Source: Comamonas badia DSM 17552
Lineage (GTDB): Bacteria > Pseudomonadota > Gammaproteobacteria > Burkholderiales > Burkholderiaceae_C
Direction of reading: 5' to 3'
DNA: 64,000 nucleotides
NCBI RefSeq assembly: GCF_000484635.1
Contig: NZ_AXVM01000006.1
Location: forward strand, 1-64,000
Position numbers and translations under genes: made by a program. Position 1 is the stretch's first letter. The number at the start of each line of letters is the position of its first letter. The notes beneath the pieces were generated by a model. The model was not told the origin of the DNA and made no database searches. It worked only from the letters and a program-made list of their open reading frames with translations. This document shows, one piece after another, positions 45,894-55,368 of this stretch.

Positions 45894-47420
45894 TCACGGG
45901 CAGGCAGTGCCTCCGGACTGGGTCACGGGTATCGTGACTGCCTGAATCACGGTGCCAGTTCCTCTGGTCAATTGGACTGACACGGTGCGCGGACCCGGAC
46001 ATATCACACTTGGGCCGGCCCAATTCAGCGTCCCGCTTGCGGCGTCCAAGGTCAAGCCAGCCACTGCCGCCCCCATCAAGGTCCACGCCGGCGTGCCCCC
46101 AGAACCGCCTGTCGCAAAGAAGGTATAGGTATATGGAACGTTCGCTTCCGCAGGAGGAAGCGTGCAGGATGCGCCCGAGCATCCCCCGATCGCCAGGGGC
46201 GGCACTGGTACCGGCTCCGGCGCTGGCGGCGGGGCCGGCGGATCGCCCACCGTGATCGCCATATTGGCGGGGGTCGTCTTGCCCTGGCTGTCCGTGACCC
46301 TGACGACGAAATTCGACGTTCCACCCATGGCCCCGCTCGGCGTGCCCGAGATCAGGCCATTGCTGCTCAGGGTAAGCCCGGTCGGCAATCCGCCCAGCAC
46401 CGACCACTGGTACGGCGGCATGCCGCCGGTCGCGCTCAACAGCGCCGCGTACGAAATCCCATAGGGCGCCTCCGGCAAGGTGGCGGCCGAGATCACCAGA
46501 TTGCTGCTGGCCACCTGGTTGGACACCGTTACCGGGAAGAGCTGGGTGATCGGGTCCTGGATGCCGTTGGCCACGTCGCCATCCGCCCGGTCGGTCGTCA
46601 TGCGCAGCAGGATGGAACCTTCGCTGCCGCCGCTGGAAACGCTGAACAGCCCCATGCCCGCCGTGGTGCCAACGCGCACCACGCTGCCGGACTGCGCCCC
46701 GTACAGCAGGCGGGCGCCGGCGCTGGCCGTGCCCCCCACGATTTCCACCTGCATGGTCGCGCCGTTCACCGGCTGGTTCGCATCGTCGCGCACGAGCGCA
46801 TTGATGGCGGTGCTGGTGGAAATATTGTTCGTGTTGCCCTGCGTCCCCAGATCAGGATTGGTCTGCTCCACCAAGATGCTCGCCGCCTTGCCGGTGGCGG
46901 CGCCCACGGTGATGTTGACGCTGGCGCTGACGTTCTTCTTGTCCCGCGGGTCCTGCACCGAGCAGGTGATGGTGGCCGTGCCGGCCTTGTCCAGCGCATG
47001 GAAGTGGAACGATGCGCCGCCCGCATTGGAGGGCAAGGTAATCGATCGGTACGCATTGGGCACCTTGACGACGCTGCCGTCAGGCTGGGTCACGTCCGTG
47101 GAATGCTCGTCCTTGCCATCGAGGTAGTACAACGGCCCGGAGGACAGGCCATACGCCGTGTTGCAGCCGAAGATGTCTTCACCGCCCGGGATCGGGTTGC
47201 CATTGTCTGTCGCCTGCACGTAAAGGACCGTGGTGTAGTGCGCGTTCCCCCCGATCCCCGGACCTGCATTGTTCAGATTGAGCGGAAGCTCCGTCCTTTC
47301 GGCGCGCAGGGTGATCTGGTAGGCGCCATGGGTCTCGCCCGGACTTCCCCCGCCCCCTCCGCACGCCGTCAACATCGCTGCGCAGACCGCAGACAAGCTT
47401 GCAACTTTCAATAATTTCAT
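45894..47420 (-). CDS. lipoprotein with putative Ig (He_PIG-like) domains, at the end of the pil operon
   Basis: The 508-residue protein begins with a lipoprotein signal (KVASLSAVCAAMLTACGGGG; lipid on the Cys before the Gly run). The middle contains a big_1/Ig-like region (about 140-290) and a putative Ig domain (about 300-395: EAPYGISYAALLSATGGMPP and LPTGLTLSSNGLISGTPSGA). A Pro-rich spacer follows, and then a second, similar domain with paired cysteines. Such domains mediate surface adhesion or structural contacts. It starts 20 bases after the pilQ stop and ends at a strong terminator, so it is probably the last gene of the pilMNOPQ transcript. Function is not known. Confidence 0.85.
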   Translation of the reverse strand: MKLLKVASLSAVCAAMLTACGGGGGSPGETHGAYQITLRAERTELPLNLNNAGPGIGGNAHYTTVLYVQATDNGNPIPGGEDIFGCNTAYGLSSGPLYYLDGKDEHSTDVTQPDGSVVKVPNAYRSITLPSNAGGASFHFHALDKAGTATITCSVQDPRDKKNVSASVNITVGAATGKAASILVEQTNPDLGTQGNTNNISTSTAINALVRDDANQPVNGATMQVEIVGGTASAGARLLYGAQSGSVVRVGTTAGMGLFSVSSGGSEGSILLRMTTDRADGDVANGIQDPITQLFPVTVSNQVASSNLVISAATLPEAPYGISYAALLSATGGMPPYQWSVLGGLPTGLTLSSNGLISGTPSGAMGGTSNFVVRVTDSQGKTTPANMAITVGDPPAPPPAPEPVPVPPLAIGGCSGASCTLPPAEANVPYTYTFFATGGSGGTPAWTLMGAAVAGLTLDAASGTLNWAGPSVICPGPRTVSVQLTRGTGTVIQAVTIPVTQSGGTACP

Positions 47421-47440
47421 GGTTTCCCCACTGTCACGAA

Positions 47441-49612
47441 TCAACGTACCGGCCCGCGGTCGGAAATGACCTTGGGAGTAATGAAGACCAGCATCTCGCG
47501 CTTGTCCGCGGTTTTGGTGGTGCTCTTGAACAGATTGCCGACGACCGGCACATCGCCCAGGAAAGGCACCTTGTTGACCTGGTTGGTTTCTTCCAGCTCG
47601 AAGATGCCGCCAATGACCACGGTGCCGCCGTTTTCCACCAGTACCTGCGTGGTGATCTGCTTGGTATCTATGGCCGGAACGCCGGTATCGGTCATTTGCC
47701 CAACGCTGTCCTTATGCACGTCCAGCTGGAGGATGACATTCCCTTCCGGCGTGATCTGCGGCGCCACGTCCAGCTGCAGCACGGCATCCTTGAATGCCAC
47801 CGTCGTGGCGCCATTGGGCGCCGTCTGCGAGTACGGTATTTGCGTGCCCTGCTTGATGATCGCCTTCGTCTGGTCCGCGGTGATGACGCGCGGACTGGAA
47901 ATGATCTTGCCCTGGCCGTCCGCCTCCATCGCCGACAGTTCCAGGGAAAGGAAGCGGTTGGCCGCGGCATTGAAAATGGACAGCGCGAAGGAGCCGCCAG
48001 CCGTCATGCCCGAGAGCGACGCCGGCAGGTTGACGAAATTCCCGCCCACGTTCACCGGGCCGCCGAACCCGGCGGAATTGGTGGCGTTGGCGTAATCCGT
48101 ACCCAGCGCCACACGGTTGTTGCCGAAGAGGCCGTAGCCGCCGTCGCCGCCCCGCTGCGCCCGCAGGTCGCCGCCGCCAAGGCGCACGCCCAGGGAGCGG
48201 CCGAAGGTATCGCGCGCCTCGACGATGCGCGCCTCGATCATCACCTGGCGCACCGGCACATCCAGCGACTGGATCAGCTTTGCCACTGCTTCGAGCTTGC
48301 TGGGAATGTCGGTGACGAACAGCTGGTTCGTGCGCGGTTCCGCCATCACGCTGCCGCGCTCGGAGAGGAAGCGGTTGTTGTTGCCGCTGGACCCAGACGA
48401 CGTGTTCACGCCCGGCAGGGTGCCCCCGGTGAGTTGGGTCATCAGGTCGGTCGCCTTGGCGTAGTTGAGCTGGAAGGATTGCGAGCGCAGCGGCTCCAGC
48501 CCCTGCTTGGCCTTGAGCGCCTCCAGGTCCTTCTTCTCGCGTTCGTCGAGTTCGTCCTTGGGCGCGATCCACAGCACCGTGCCGGTCCTGCGCATGCCCA
48601 GGCCCTTGGCATCCATGATGATCTGCAGCGCCTGGTCCCAGGGAACGTCCTTCAGGCGCAGGGTCAGCGCGCCCGTGACCGTGTCGGAGGTGACGATGTT
48701 GAAGTTGGTGAAGTCGGCGATCACCTGCAGCAGCGAACGCACCTCGATGTTCTGGAAGTTGAGCGAAAGCTTTTCACCGGTGTAGTTCGGGCCTTGCGCA
48801 AGCTTGTTCAAATCCACCTTCTTCGTGCGCACTTCAACCACGAACTGCTGGTCGCTCTGGTAGGCGCTGTGCTCCCAGTCGCCCACGGCCTTGATGGTGA
48901 TGCGCACCCGTTCGCCCTGCTGGGCCGCGCTGATCGTCTGCACCGGCGTGCCGAAATCGGTGACATCCAGGCGCCTGCGCAGGCCTTCCGGCAGCGTGGT
49001 GCGCGGAATGTCCAGCACCAGGTCCTTGCCATGCTGCTGCACATCCACGCCGACATCGCTGCTGCCCAGTTGCAGCACGACCCGGCCAGCGCCATCCGCC
49101 GTGCGCTTGAAATCGAGGTCCTTGAGCGCCGTCACATCGGCCGTTGCCGCCACGGGCGCGGCCGCGGCCTGCGCCGCCACCGGCGTCATGGCGGCCGAGG
49201 CGCCCGCCACCGGCTCCAGCGAAACCACTACCGTCTTGCCCTGCACCTCCGAGCGGTAGGTGGTGGCCTGCTTGAGGTTGAGCACCACGCGCGTGCGATT
49301 GCCCACCTGCACCACGTTGGCCGTGCGGACGTTGCCCTGGTTGATTTCAACCAGGGAGCGCCCCATGGCGTTCGTGACATCGGCAAAATCCAGCGCGATG
49401 CGGGCCGGGTTCTGGATGGCGAAGCCGGTGGGCAGTTGCGTCGGAGCCTCGGACAACTCGATGCGCAATACGTCCGAGCCCCCTTGCGAAAATCCGGTCA
49501 CGGATTCGATGGCGCCGGCAGCGTGGGCGCTGGCAGCCACCCAGCCAAGCGCCAAGGCCGCAACAGCCGCCCGGGAATATCTGGCAACAACATGGGCATT
49601 ACGCGTCATCAT
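47441..49612 (-). CDS. pilQ: type IV pilus secretin PilQ
   Basis: PilQ forms the outer-membrane ring through which the pilus passes. The 723-residue protein has a signal peptide (to about 32), AMIN domains (about 35-270, peptidoglycan contact), secretin N-domains (LSLNFQNIEVRSLLQVIADF) and the C-terminal secretin core (VPVRQVMIEARIVEARDTFG, VPFLGDVPVVGNLFKSTTK, ELLVFITPKVI-like end). ATG 49612 or 49609 overlaps the pilP stop and is preceded by GGGAG. Confidence 0.96.
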   Translation of the reverse strand: MMTRNAHVVARYSRAAVAALALGWVAASAHAAGAIESVTGFSQGGSDVLRIELSEAPTQLPTGFAIQNPARIALDFADVTNAMGRSLVEINQGNVRTANVVQVGNRTRVVLNLKQATTYRSEVQGKTVVVSLEPVAGASAAMTPVAAQAAAAPVAATADVTALKDLDFKRTADGAGRVVLQLGSSDVGVDVQQHGKDLVLDIPRTTLPEGLRRRLDVTDFGTPVQTISAAQQGERVRITIKAVGDWEHSAYQSDQQFVVEVRTKKVDLNKLAQGPNYTGEKLSLNFQNIEVRSLLQVIADFTNFNIVTSDTVTGALTLRLKDVPWDQALQIIMDAKGLGMRRTGTVLWIAPKDELDEREKKDLEALKAKQGLEPLRSQSFQLNYAKATDLMTQLTGGTLPGVNTSSGSSGNNNRFLSERGSVMAEPRTNQLFVTDIPSKLEAVAKLIQSLDVPVRQVMIEARIVEARDTFGRSLGVRLGGGDLRAQRGGDGGYGLFGNNRVALGTDYANATNSAGFGGPVNVGGNFVNLPASLSGMTAGGSFALSIFNAAANRFLSLELSAMEADGQGKIISSPRVITADQTKAIIKQGTQIPYSQTAPNGATTVAFKDAVLQLDVAPQITPEGNVILQLDVHKDSVGQMTDTGVPAIDTKQITTQVLVENGGTVVIGGIFELEETNQVNKVPFLGDVPVVGNLFKSTTKTADKREMLVFITPKVISDRGPVR

Positions 49613-50166
49613 TTTTTACTCCCGGTTCCCTCTTGCAAATCAAGCGTCGTCATGCGCTCCACCCAATCCCCTGTCTGGTCCTGGACAATTTCTCTTATCT
49701 GCATGTTTGTCTCTGTAATAGCCAGAATCTTTCCGTAGTTCTGCCCCAGGTAGTTGCCCACCTGAATCTGGTACAGCAATTTATCGACCGTCACCAAGGC
49801 GGTTGGCTTGCCGCTCTTGGTCATGCTGCCCACCATCCTGATGGTGTCCAGCGGATAGGCCTCCAACGGCTCCTTGCGCCGTGCGAGCTCAGGCGCGATC
49901 AACGACGCGTTGCTCGCCACATCCTGGGAATCGCGGCGCAGGGCCTGGGTGAGTTTCTGCTGGTTGAACGGGTCCGTGCCGCTCTCCGCCACGTACGCCT
50001 GGGGCACGAATTGAATCGGCTCCTTCAGGGGCTTGACGCGCGGCTTGGTGTTGGCCTTCAGGTCCGCCATCCATTGGCGCAGGTCATCCTGTCCGGACGG
50101 CTGGCACCCGGTCAGCACCGCGGCGGCGCAGGCAAGTGCAAGAAATGCTGATTGGCGCATCATCAT
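49609..50166 (-). CDS. pilP: type IV pilus inner-membrane lipoprotein PilP
   Basis: The 185-residue lipoprotein (signal MMMRQSAFLALACAAAVLTG then Cys) links the PilMNO inner-membrane complex to PilQ. The C-terminal HR domain shows LEAYPLDTIRMVGSMTKSGK and YQIQVGNYLGQNYGKILAIT. It overlaps pilO and pilQ by four bases each. Confidence 0.94.
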   Translation of the reverse strand: MMMRQSAFLALACAAAVLTGCQPSGQDDLRQWMADLKANTKPRVKPLKEPIQFVPQAYVAESGTDPFNQQKLTQALRRDSQDVASNASLIAPELARRKEPLEAYPLDTIRMVGSMTKSGKPTALVTVDKLLYQIQVGNYLGQNYGKILAITETNMQIREIVQDQTGDWVERMTTLDLQEGTGSKK

Positions 50167-50855
50167 TTTTTCTTGTCCTTGGCCGCTGCGGCCTGTCTTT
50201 GCGCCTCGATCTCGCTGGCATCAAGGTAGCGGAAGGTGCGCGCCGTGGCATCCATTCTCAGCATGCCTCCAGGGGCCTCCTTGGCGTCGGCGGGCGCAAT
50301 TTTCAGATCGTTGAGCGTCACGATGCGCGACAGCTTGGCGACGTCCGAGGCGAATTCACCCATGTCGTGGTAGCGCCCGGTCACGCGAATGGCAATCGGC
50401 AGCTCCGCGTAGTAATCACGCGTGATGATCTGCCCCGGACGGAACAATTCAAACTGCAGGCTCCGCCCCAGCCCGGCCTGGTTGATATCGGACAGGAGTG
50501 CCGGCATTTCGGCCTTGCTGGGCAATTGTTTTTCGAGCTGAATCACGTATTGCTGGATTTGTTCGCGCTGTTTCTTGAGCGCATCCAGGCTCACGGCTTT
50601 CACCAGTTTTTTCTGGTAATCGTCCTTGAGCGTCTGCTCCTTCGCCTGTTCGGTCGTCAATTCATCCTGGTATTCATTGATCTTGGCAAACCAGAGGGCC
50701 GCCGCCACCGCGGCCGCGATGGCGATGCACAGAAGAACCTTGGGAAGCTGGGGCCAGAGCGAGGGATCCTTGGGATCGAGGTTCTGGAACTGCCGCCGCA
50801 AATCCCCCTGGATTTTGGTGAAATCCACCCCCGGTTTTTTATTTTTCGTCGCCAT
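50163..50855 (-). CDS. pilO: type IV pilus assembly protein PilO
   Basis: The 230-residue bitopic membrane protein has a transmembrane helix at about 43-62 (VLLCIAIAAAVAAALWF), a coiled coil (about 70-135) and a ferredoxin-like periplasmic domain (YYAELPIAIRVTGRYHDMGE). It pairs with PilN in the alignment complex. It starts two bases after the pilN stop and overlaps pilP. Confidence 0.94.
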   Translation of the reverse strand: MATKNKKPGVDFTKIQGDLRRQFQNLDPKDPSLWPQLPKVLLCIAIAAAVAAALWFAKINEYQDELTTEQAKEQTLKDDYQKKLVKAVSLDALKKQREQIQQYVIQLEKQLPSKAEMPALLSDINQAGLGRSLQFELFRPGQIITRDYYAELPIAIRVTGRYHDMGEFASDVAKLSRIVTLNDLKIAPADAKEAPGGMLRMDATARTFRYLDASEIEAQRQAAAAKDKKK

Positions 50856-50857
50856 GG

Positions 50858-51469
50858 CTATTTCTTCCCGGTGGCCGCAGCCGCTTCTTCAGCCGCTTTT
50901 TTGGCTTCGGCGCTGCGCGCAAGGTTGAAACTGAGGGTGAACGCCGCCACGCGCCGCTGGTCACGCGGCGAAAGCGAGACGTTGGCCGCCACGATTTCCG
51001 CCAGCTGCGGCTTGGAGAACCACGGCGTGTTGTCCGACAGGTTGCGCAGCATTTCGGAGACGCGTTCGTTGGATTGCGCCATTCCCTTCAGGCTGACGGT
51101 CTGGTTGGTCTGTGCAAGATTCGTGAGATAAACCCCGTCGGGCAGCTGCAGCACCAGTTCATTGAGCATGTGCACCGGCAAATTGCGGTCCGCCTGCAAA
51201 TCCTCGACGGCTTTCTGGCGCGCGCTCAGGGCCGCGATTTCCTCTTCGATATTGGCAATTTCGGCGATCTGCTTTTCAAGAATGGCGGTTTCGCTCTTGA
51301 TGAAATTGTTGCGCTCCTGCTGGTTCTGAATCATGTTCTGGAACCAGAGGTAGATGCCGCCGGCTATCAGCAGGCCAACGATGGCCGACAGCAGCATGAC
51401 GGCCTGGAACGACTCGCGGCGGCGCTTGCGCGCGGCTTCGCGGTGCGGGAGCAGGTTGATCAATATCAC
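50858..51469 (-). CDS. pilN: type IV pilus assembly protein PilN
   Basis: The 203-residue protein begins with the conserved INLLPHREAARKRRRESF that binds PilM. A transmembrane helix at about 20-42, a coiled coil and a periplasmic domain follow. GTG 51469 is chosen as start: it lies seven bases after GGAGG and overlaps the pilM stop (GTGA), and the family begins at this residue. The longer frame to 51499 is not supported. Confidence 0.93.
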   Translation of the reverse strand: MILINLLPHREAARKRRRESFQAVMLLSAIVGLLIAGGIYLWFQNMIQNQQERNNFIKSETAILEKQIAEIANIEEEIAALSARQKAVEDLQADRNLPVHMLNELVLQLPDGVYLTNLAQTNQTVSLKGMAQSNERVSEMLRNLSDNTPWFSKPQLAEIVAANVSLSPRDQRRVAAFTLSFNLARSAEAKKAAEEAAAATGKK

Positions 51470-52545
51470 TGCAGAAACCTCCGCATGGCCAGGCCGCACG
51501 CCGTCAGGTAGGCGGGTGCCTCGCGCGCCATCTTCTTGGCGCGCACCGCGCCGCCGACTTCCATGCCGTCAAACGGATTGGCGATGGAAGCGGCAAAACC
51601 CGTGCCCGCCGTCACCGCCTCGGTCAGCCCCTGCAGCGCCGCGGAACCACCGGCGATCAGGATGCGGTCCACCCGGTTGTAGGGGGTGCTGGTGAAGAAA
51701 AACTGCAAGGCCCGCCCAATGTCCTGCGCCATGCCTTCGACGAAGGGCTGCAGCACGGTGCCGCGGTAGTCCTCGGGCAGGTCATCGTTGCGCTTCTTGG
51801 CTTCCGCCTCTTCGAGCGAGAAGCCATACTGGCGCACGATGTGCTGGGTCAGCTGCGCGCCGCCAAAGCCCTGGTCGCGCTCGTACAGCACCTCGTCGTT
51901 GCGCATGATCTGCATGCTGGTGGTCATGGACCCGACCTCGAACAGGGCCACCACGGCGTCCTGGCCCTTGTTCGGCATCTCCTGCACCAGGCGCCCGGCG
52001 GCCAGCCTCGCGGCATGCGACTCCACATCGACGATCACGGACTTCAGGCCCGCGGCCTCGGCCAGGCCCTCCCGGTCCTGCACCCGCTCCCGCCGTGACG
52101 CGGCGATCAGCACATCCACGTCGCCCGGCGCCGCCTTGCTCGGGCCGATGACACAGAAATCCAGGCTCACCTCGTCGAGCGAAAACGGGATGTATTGATT
52201 GGCCTCGGATTCGACCTGCACTTCCATTTCCTGATCGGTCATGTCGGCAGGCAGCGTGATGCGCTTGGAAATCACCGCCGAGGTAGGCAGCGCCAGCGCG
52301 ACGTTCTTGGTGCGCGAGCCGCTCTTCTTGACCAGGCGTTTCACGGCGTCGGCCACCTCGTCGAATTTTTCGATGTTGCCGTCGGTGATCCAGCCCTGCT
52401 CCAGGGGTTCGATGGCACACCGCTCCAGCACCCATGCGCCAGCCGCATCACGACTGAGCTCGACCAATTTGGCACTGGACGAGCTCACGTCAATCCCCAG
52501 CAAAGGGGCCGGCTGGCGACTGAACAACGAGCCCAATGAAATCAA
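51466..52545 (-). CDS. pilM: type IV pilus assembly ATPase-like protein PilM
   Basis: The 359-residue actin-like cytoplasmic protein (LLGIDVSSSSAKLVELSRDA, VVALFEVGSMTTSMQIMRN, RILIAGGSAALQGL) binds the PilN N-terminus and regulates pilus assembly. It opens pilMNOPQ, reading away from mrcA across a 235-base gap. The order pilM-N-O-P-Q next to mrcA is conserved in gamma- and betaproteobacteria. Confidence 0.95.
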   Translation of the reverse strand: MISLGSLFSRQPAPLLGIDVSSSSAKLVELSRDAAGAWVLERCAIEPLEQGWITDGNIEKFDEVADAVKRLVKKSGSRTKNVALALPTSAVISKRITLPADMTDQEMEVQVESEANQYIPFSLDEVSLDFCVIGPSKAAPGDVDVLIAASRRERVQDREGLAEAAGLKSVIVDVESHAARLAAGRLVQEMPNKGQDAVVALFEVGSMTTSMQIMRNDEVLYERDQGFGGAQLTQHIVRQYGFSLEEAEAKKRNDDLPEDYRGTVLQPFVEGMAQDIGRALQFFFTSTPYNRVDRILIAGGSAALQGLTEAVTAGTGFAASIANPFDGMEVGGAVRAKKMAREAPAYLTACGLAMRRFLQ

Positions 52546-52748
52546 GTGACCCCCCGTGGATGTTTTAAAAACAATGCAACAAAAGTTGACACGTCACTTG
52601 CATGCTAGCAGCAAAGTTGTTCTGCAGGAAAGAGATTTAGCCGGTTTTCACCGCCCAAACGTTGTCAAAAGCCGACGCGGATGCAGCCCGGCGCACCAGT
52701 GGATTCCGGGCCGTTTGCATTCAGAAACGGGCTTGGGGGTGTGATTTC

Positions 52749-52754
52749 TATAAT
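52749..52754 (+). promoter_or_regulatory. -10 box TATAAT before mrcA
   Basis: A perfect TATAAT 27 bases before ATG 52781 in the divergent pilM/mrcA gap. No -35 box is convincing. The resulting leader would be only about 20 bases. Confidence 0.45.
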
Positions 52755-52780
52755 GCCCGGTTCGCGCCAACGAGCCCCTT

Positions 52781-55162
52781 ATGCCTTCGGAATCCGCTCG
52801 CTCCACTCCCCCCGCCAAAAAACCCTCCGCGACCCATTGGCTGGTCCGTGCATTCGCATGGCTCGCCGGGCTGGCCCTTGCCGGCGTCGCGGCGGGCGCG
52901 CTGCTGATCGGCATCGGTCTGGCCATTGCCTACCCTCATCTGCCGGATATTTCGGATCTGGCCGATTACCACCCCAAGCTGCCCCTGCGGATTTTTTCGG
53001 TCGAAGGCGCGCTGCTGGGAGAGTTCGGCGAAGAGCGCCGCACCCTCACGCCCATCAAGGACATCCCGCCCGTCATGACCAACGCGGTGCTGGCCGTGGA
53101 GGATGCGCGCTTTTTCGAGCATGGCGGCGTGGACTACAAGGGCGTGCTGCGCGCGGCGCTGGCCAACCTGGGGCGGATCAAGAGCCAGGGCGCGTCGACC
53201 ATCACGATGCAGGTGGCGCGCAACGTCTATCTATCGTCGGAGAAAACCTACACACGCAAGATCTATGAGCTGCTGCTGACCTTCAAGCTGGAGCATCTGC
53301 TGACCAAGAACCAGATCCTCGAGATCTACATGAACCAGATCTATCTGGGCAACCGCGCCTATGGCTTCGCCGCGGCGGCAGAAGCCTATTACGGCAAGCC
53401 GCTCAAGGCCATCACCATCGGCGAGGCCGCCATGCTCGCGGGCCTGCCCAAGGCGCCCTCGGCGTACAACCCGATCAGCAACCCCAAGCGGGCACGCACG
53501 CGCCAGCTCTACATCATCGACCGCATGCTGGAAAACGGCTTCATCACCGCCGCCGAGGCCCAGGCGGCCAAGGCGGAGCCGATCAAGCTGCGCACGCCGG
53601 GCGAGAGCACGCGCGTGCATGCGGAGTACGCCGCGGAAATGGCGCGCCAGCTGGTGTATGCCCAGTACGGCAGCGATGCCTACACGCGCGGATTGAACGT
53701 TTACACCACGCTGCGCGCGGGCGAACAGGATGCCGCCTACGCCGCCCTGCGCCAGGGCATCATGAATTACGAGCGGCGCCAGCATTACCGCGGGCCCGAG
53801 GCCTTCGTGGCCCTGCCGGCGGCGGCGCAGGCCGCTGAAGACGTGATCGACGACACGCTGGCCAGCCATCCCGACAACGGCGAGGTGCTGGCCGCGGTGG
53901 TGCTGGAGGCCAGTGCCAGGAAGGTGGTGGTGTCGCGCGCCGACGGCCAGACCATGGAGATCACCGGTGACGGGCTCAAGCCGGTGCAGTCCGGCCTGGC
54001 CGACAAGGCGCCCCCCGCCATCAAGCTGCGCCGCGGCGCGGTGGTGCGCATCGTGCAGACGCCCAGGCAGACCTGGGAGATCACGCAGCTGCCGGAGGTG
54101 GAGGGCGCCTTCGTCGCCATCGATCCGCGCAGCGGCGCCATCCAGGCGCTGGTGGGCGGCTTTGATTTCCAGAAGAACAAGTTCAACCACGTCACCCAGG
54201 CCTGGCGCCAGCCGGGTTCCAGCTTCAAGCCCTTCATCTATTCGGCGGCGCTGGAAAAGGGTTTCACGCCCTCCACCGTGATCGACGATGCCCCGCTGTT
54301 CTTCAGCGCCGAGCAGACCGGCGGCAAGCCCTGGGAACCGAAGAACTACGACGGCAAGTACGACGGCCCGATGACGCTGCGCACGGGCCTGGCCAAATCC
54401 AAGAACATGGTCTCGATCCGGGTGCTGCAGGCCATAGGCCCCAAGACGGCGCAGACCTGGGCCACCCATTTCGGCTTTGACGCGGCCAAACACCCGGCCT
54501 ACCTGACGATGGCGCTGGGCGCAGGCTCGGTCACGCCGCTGCAGATGGCGGCTGCGTATTCCGTCTTCGCCAACGGCGGCCATCTGGTCAGCCCCTACCT
54601 CATCACGCGCATCACGGACCAGAAGGACCGCGTGGTGGCAGAGTACCAGCCCCCCGCCGCCGGCACCCTGCCGCAGGCCATCAGCCCGCGCAATGCCTTC
54701 GTGATGGACAGCCTGCTCAACGAAGTGGCTCGCACGGGCACGGCGGCGCGCGCCCAGGCGACGCTCAAGCGGCCCGACCTGTACGGCAAGACCGGCACCA
54801 CCAACGATTCGCAGGACGCCTGGTTTGCCGGCTTTCAGCCCACGGTGACCGCCATCACCTGGGTGGGCTATGACCAGCCGCGCAACCTCGGCAGCCGCGA
54901 GACCGGCGGCGGGCTGGCCCTGCCGATCTGGATCAATTTCATGCAATACGCCCTCAAGGGCGCGCCCGTGACCCAGCCGGCGGTGCCGCCGGGCGTGACC
55001 AACGTGGGCGGCGAGTGGTATTACGACGAATACGCGCGCGGCGCCGGCGTCACCAGCCTGGCGCCGGATGCCAGCGCCGGCAGCGCGCCCATGGGCAACG
55101 AGGCCCCGCCCCCGCCCGCGGCTGAAGAGCGCAACCGCATCCTGGACCTTTTCCGCCGCTGA
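52781..55162 (+). CDS. mrcA: penicillin-binding protein 1A (bifunctional peptidoglycan synthase)
   Basis: The 793-residue enzyme polymerises and cross-links peptidoglycan. It has a transmembrane helix near 28-52 and the glycosyltransferase domain with catalytic glutamate in AVEDARFFEHGGVDYKG and ASTITMQVARNVYLS. An OB-like insert follows, then the transpeptidase domain with active-site serine in GSSFKPFIYSAAL, KSKNMVSIRV and YGKTGTTNDSQDAWF. It faces pilM. lptM follows after 17 bases. Confidence 0.97.
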   Translation: MPSESARSTPPAKKPSATHWLVRAFAWLAGLALAGVAAGALLIGIGLAIAYPHLPDISDLADYHPKLPLRIFSVEGALLGEFGEERRTLTPIKDIPPVMTNAVLAVEDARFFEHGGVDYKGVLRAALANLGRIKSQGASTITMQVARNVYLSSEKTYTRKIYELLLTFKLEHLLTKNQILEIYMNQIYLGNRAYGFAAAAEAYYGKPLKAITIGEAAMLAGLPKAPSAYNPISNPKRARTRQLYIIDRMLENGFITAAEAQAAKAEPIKLRTPGESTRVHAEYAAEMARQLVYAQYGSDAYTRGLNVYTTLRAGEQDAAYAALRQGIMNYERRQHYRGPEAFVALPAAAQAAEDVIDDTLASHPDNGEVLAAVVLEASARKVVVSRADGQTMEITGDGLKPVQSGLADKAPPAIKLRRGAVVRIVQTPRQTWEITQLPEVEGAFVAIDPRSGAIQALVGGFDFQKNKFNHVTQAWRQPGSSFKPFIYSAALEKGFTPSTVIDDAPLFFSAEQTGGKPWEPKNYDGKYDGPMTLRTGLAKSKNMVSIRVLQAIGPKTAQTWATHFGFDAAKHPAYLTMALGAGSVTPLQMAAAYSVFANGGHLVSPYLITRITDQKDRVVAEYQPPAAGTLPQAISPRNAFVMDSLLNEVARTGTAARAQATLKRPDLYGKTGTTNDSQDAWFAGFQPTVTAITWVGYDQPRNLGSRETGGGLALPIWINFMQYALKGAPVTQPAVPPGVTNVGGEWYYDEYARGAGVTSLAPDASAGSAPMGNEAPPPPAAEERNRILDLFRR

Positions 55163-55179
55163 CCACCCGTACGCGATCC

Positions 55180-55368
55180 ATGACCAAAGCCTTTCTGCCC
55201 GCCATGGCGCTCGCCGCCAGCACGCTGCTGCTCAGCGCCTGCGGCCAGCGCGGGCCGCTGCGCCTGCCCGCACCGCCGGCCGCACCGCCTGCCGCCGCCA
55301 CCCCTGCCACGCCAGACCACGCCACTGACGGCAAGAAGGCCGCAACACCCGCCACTGCCCAACCATGA
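55180..55368 (+). CDS. lptM: small LPS-assembly lipoprotein LptM (YifL)
   Basis: The 62-residue lipoprotein has a signal with lipobox LLSAC and the characteristic CGQRGPL directly after it, then a Pro/Ala tail. LptM stabilises the LptDE translocon. It precedes lysA, as in many proteobacteria, and its TGA overlaps the lysA ATG. Confidence 0.92.
   Translation: MTKAFLPAMALAASTLLLSACGQRGPLRLPAPPAAPPAAATPATPDHATDGKKAATPATAQP

Noticed and set aside
52587-52602. TGACACG-N4-TTGCA before mrcA, similar to a sigma-54 promoter
   Set aside because: The -24 element lacks the required GG, and mrcA is not a known sigma-54 target; no enhancer-binding regulator is nearby.
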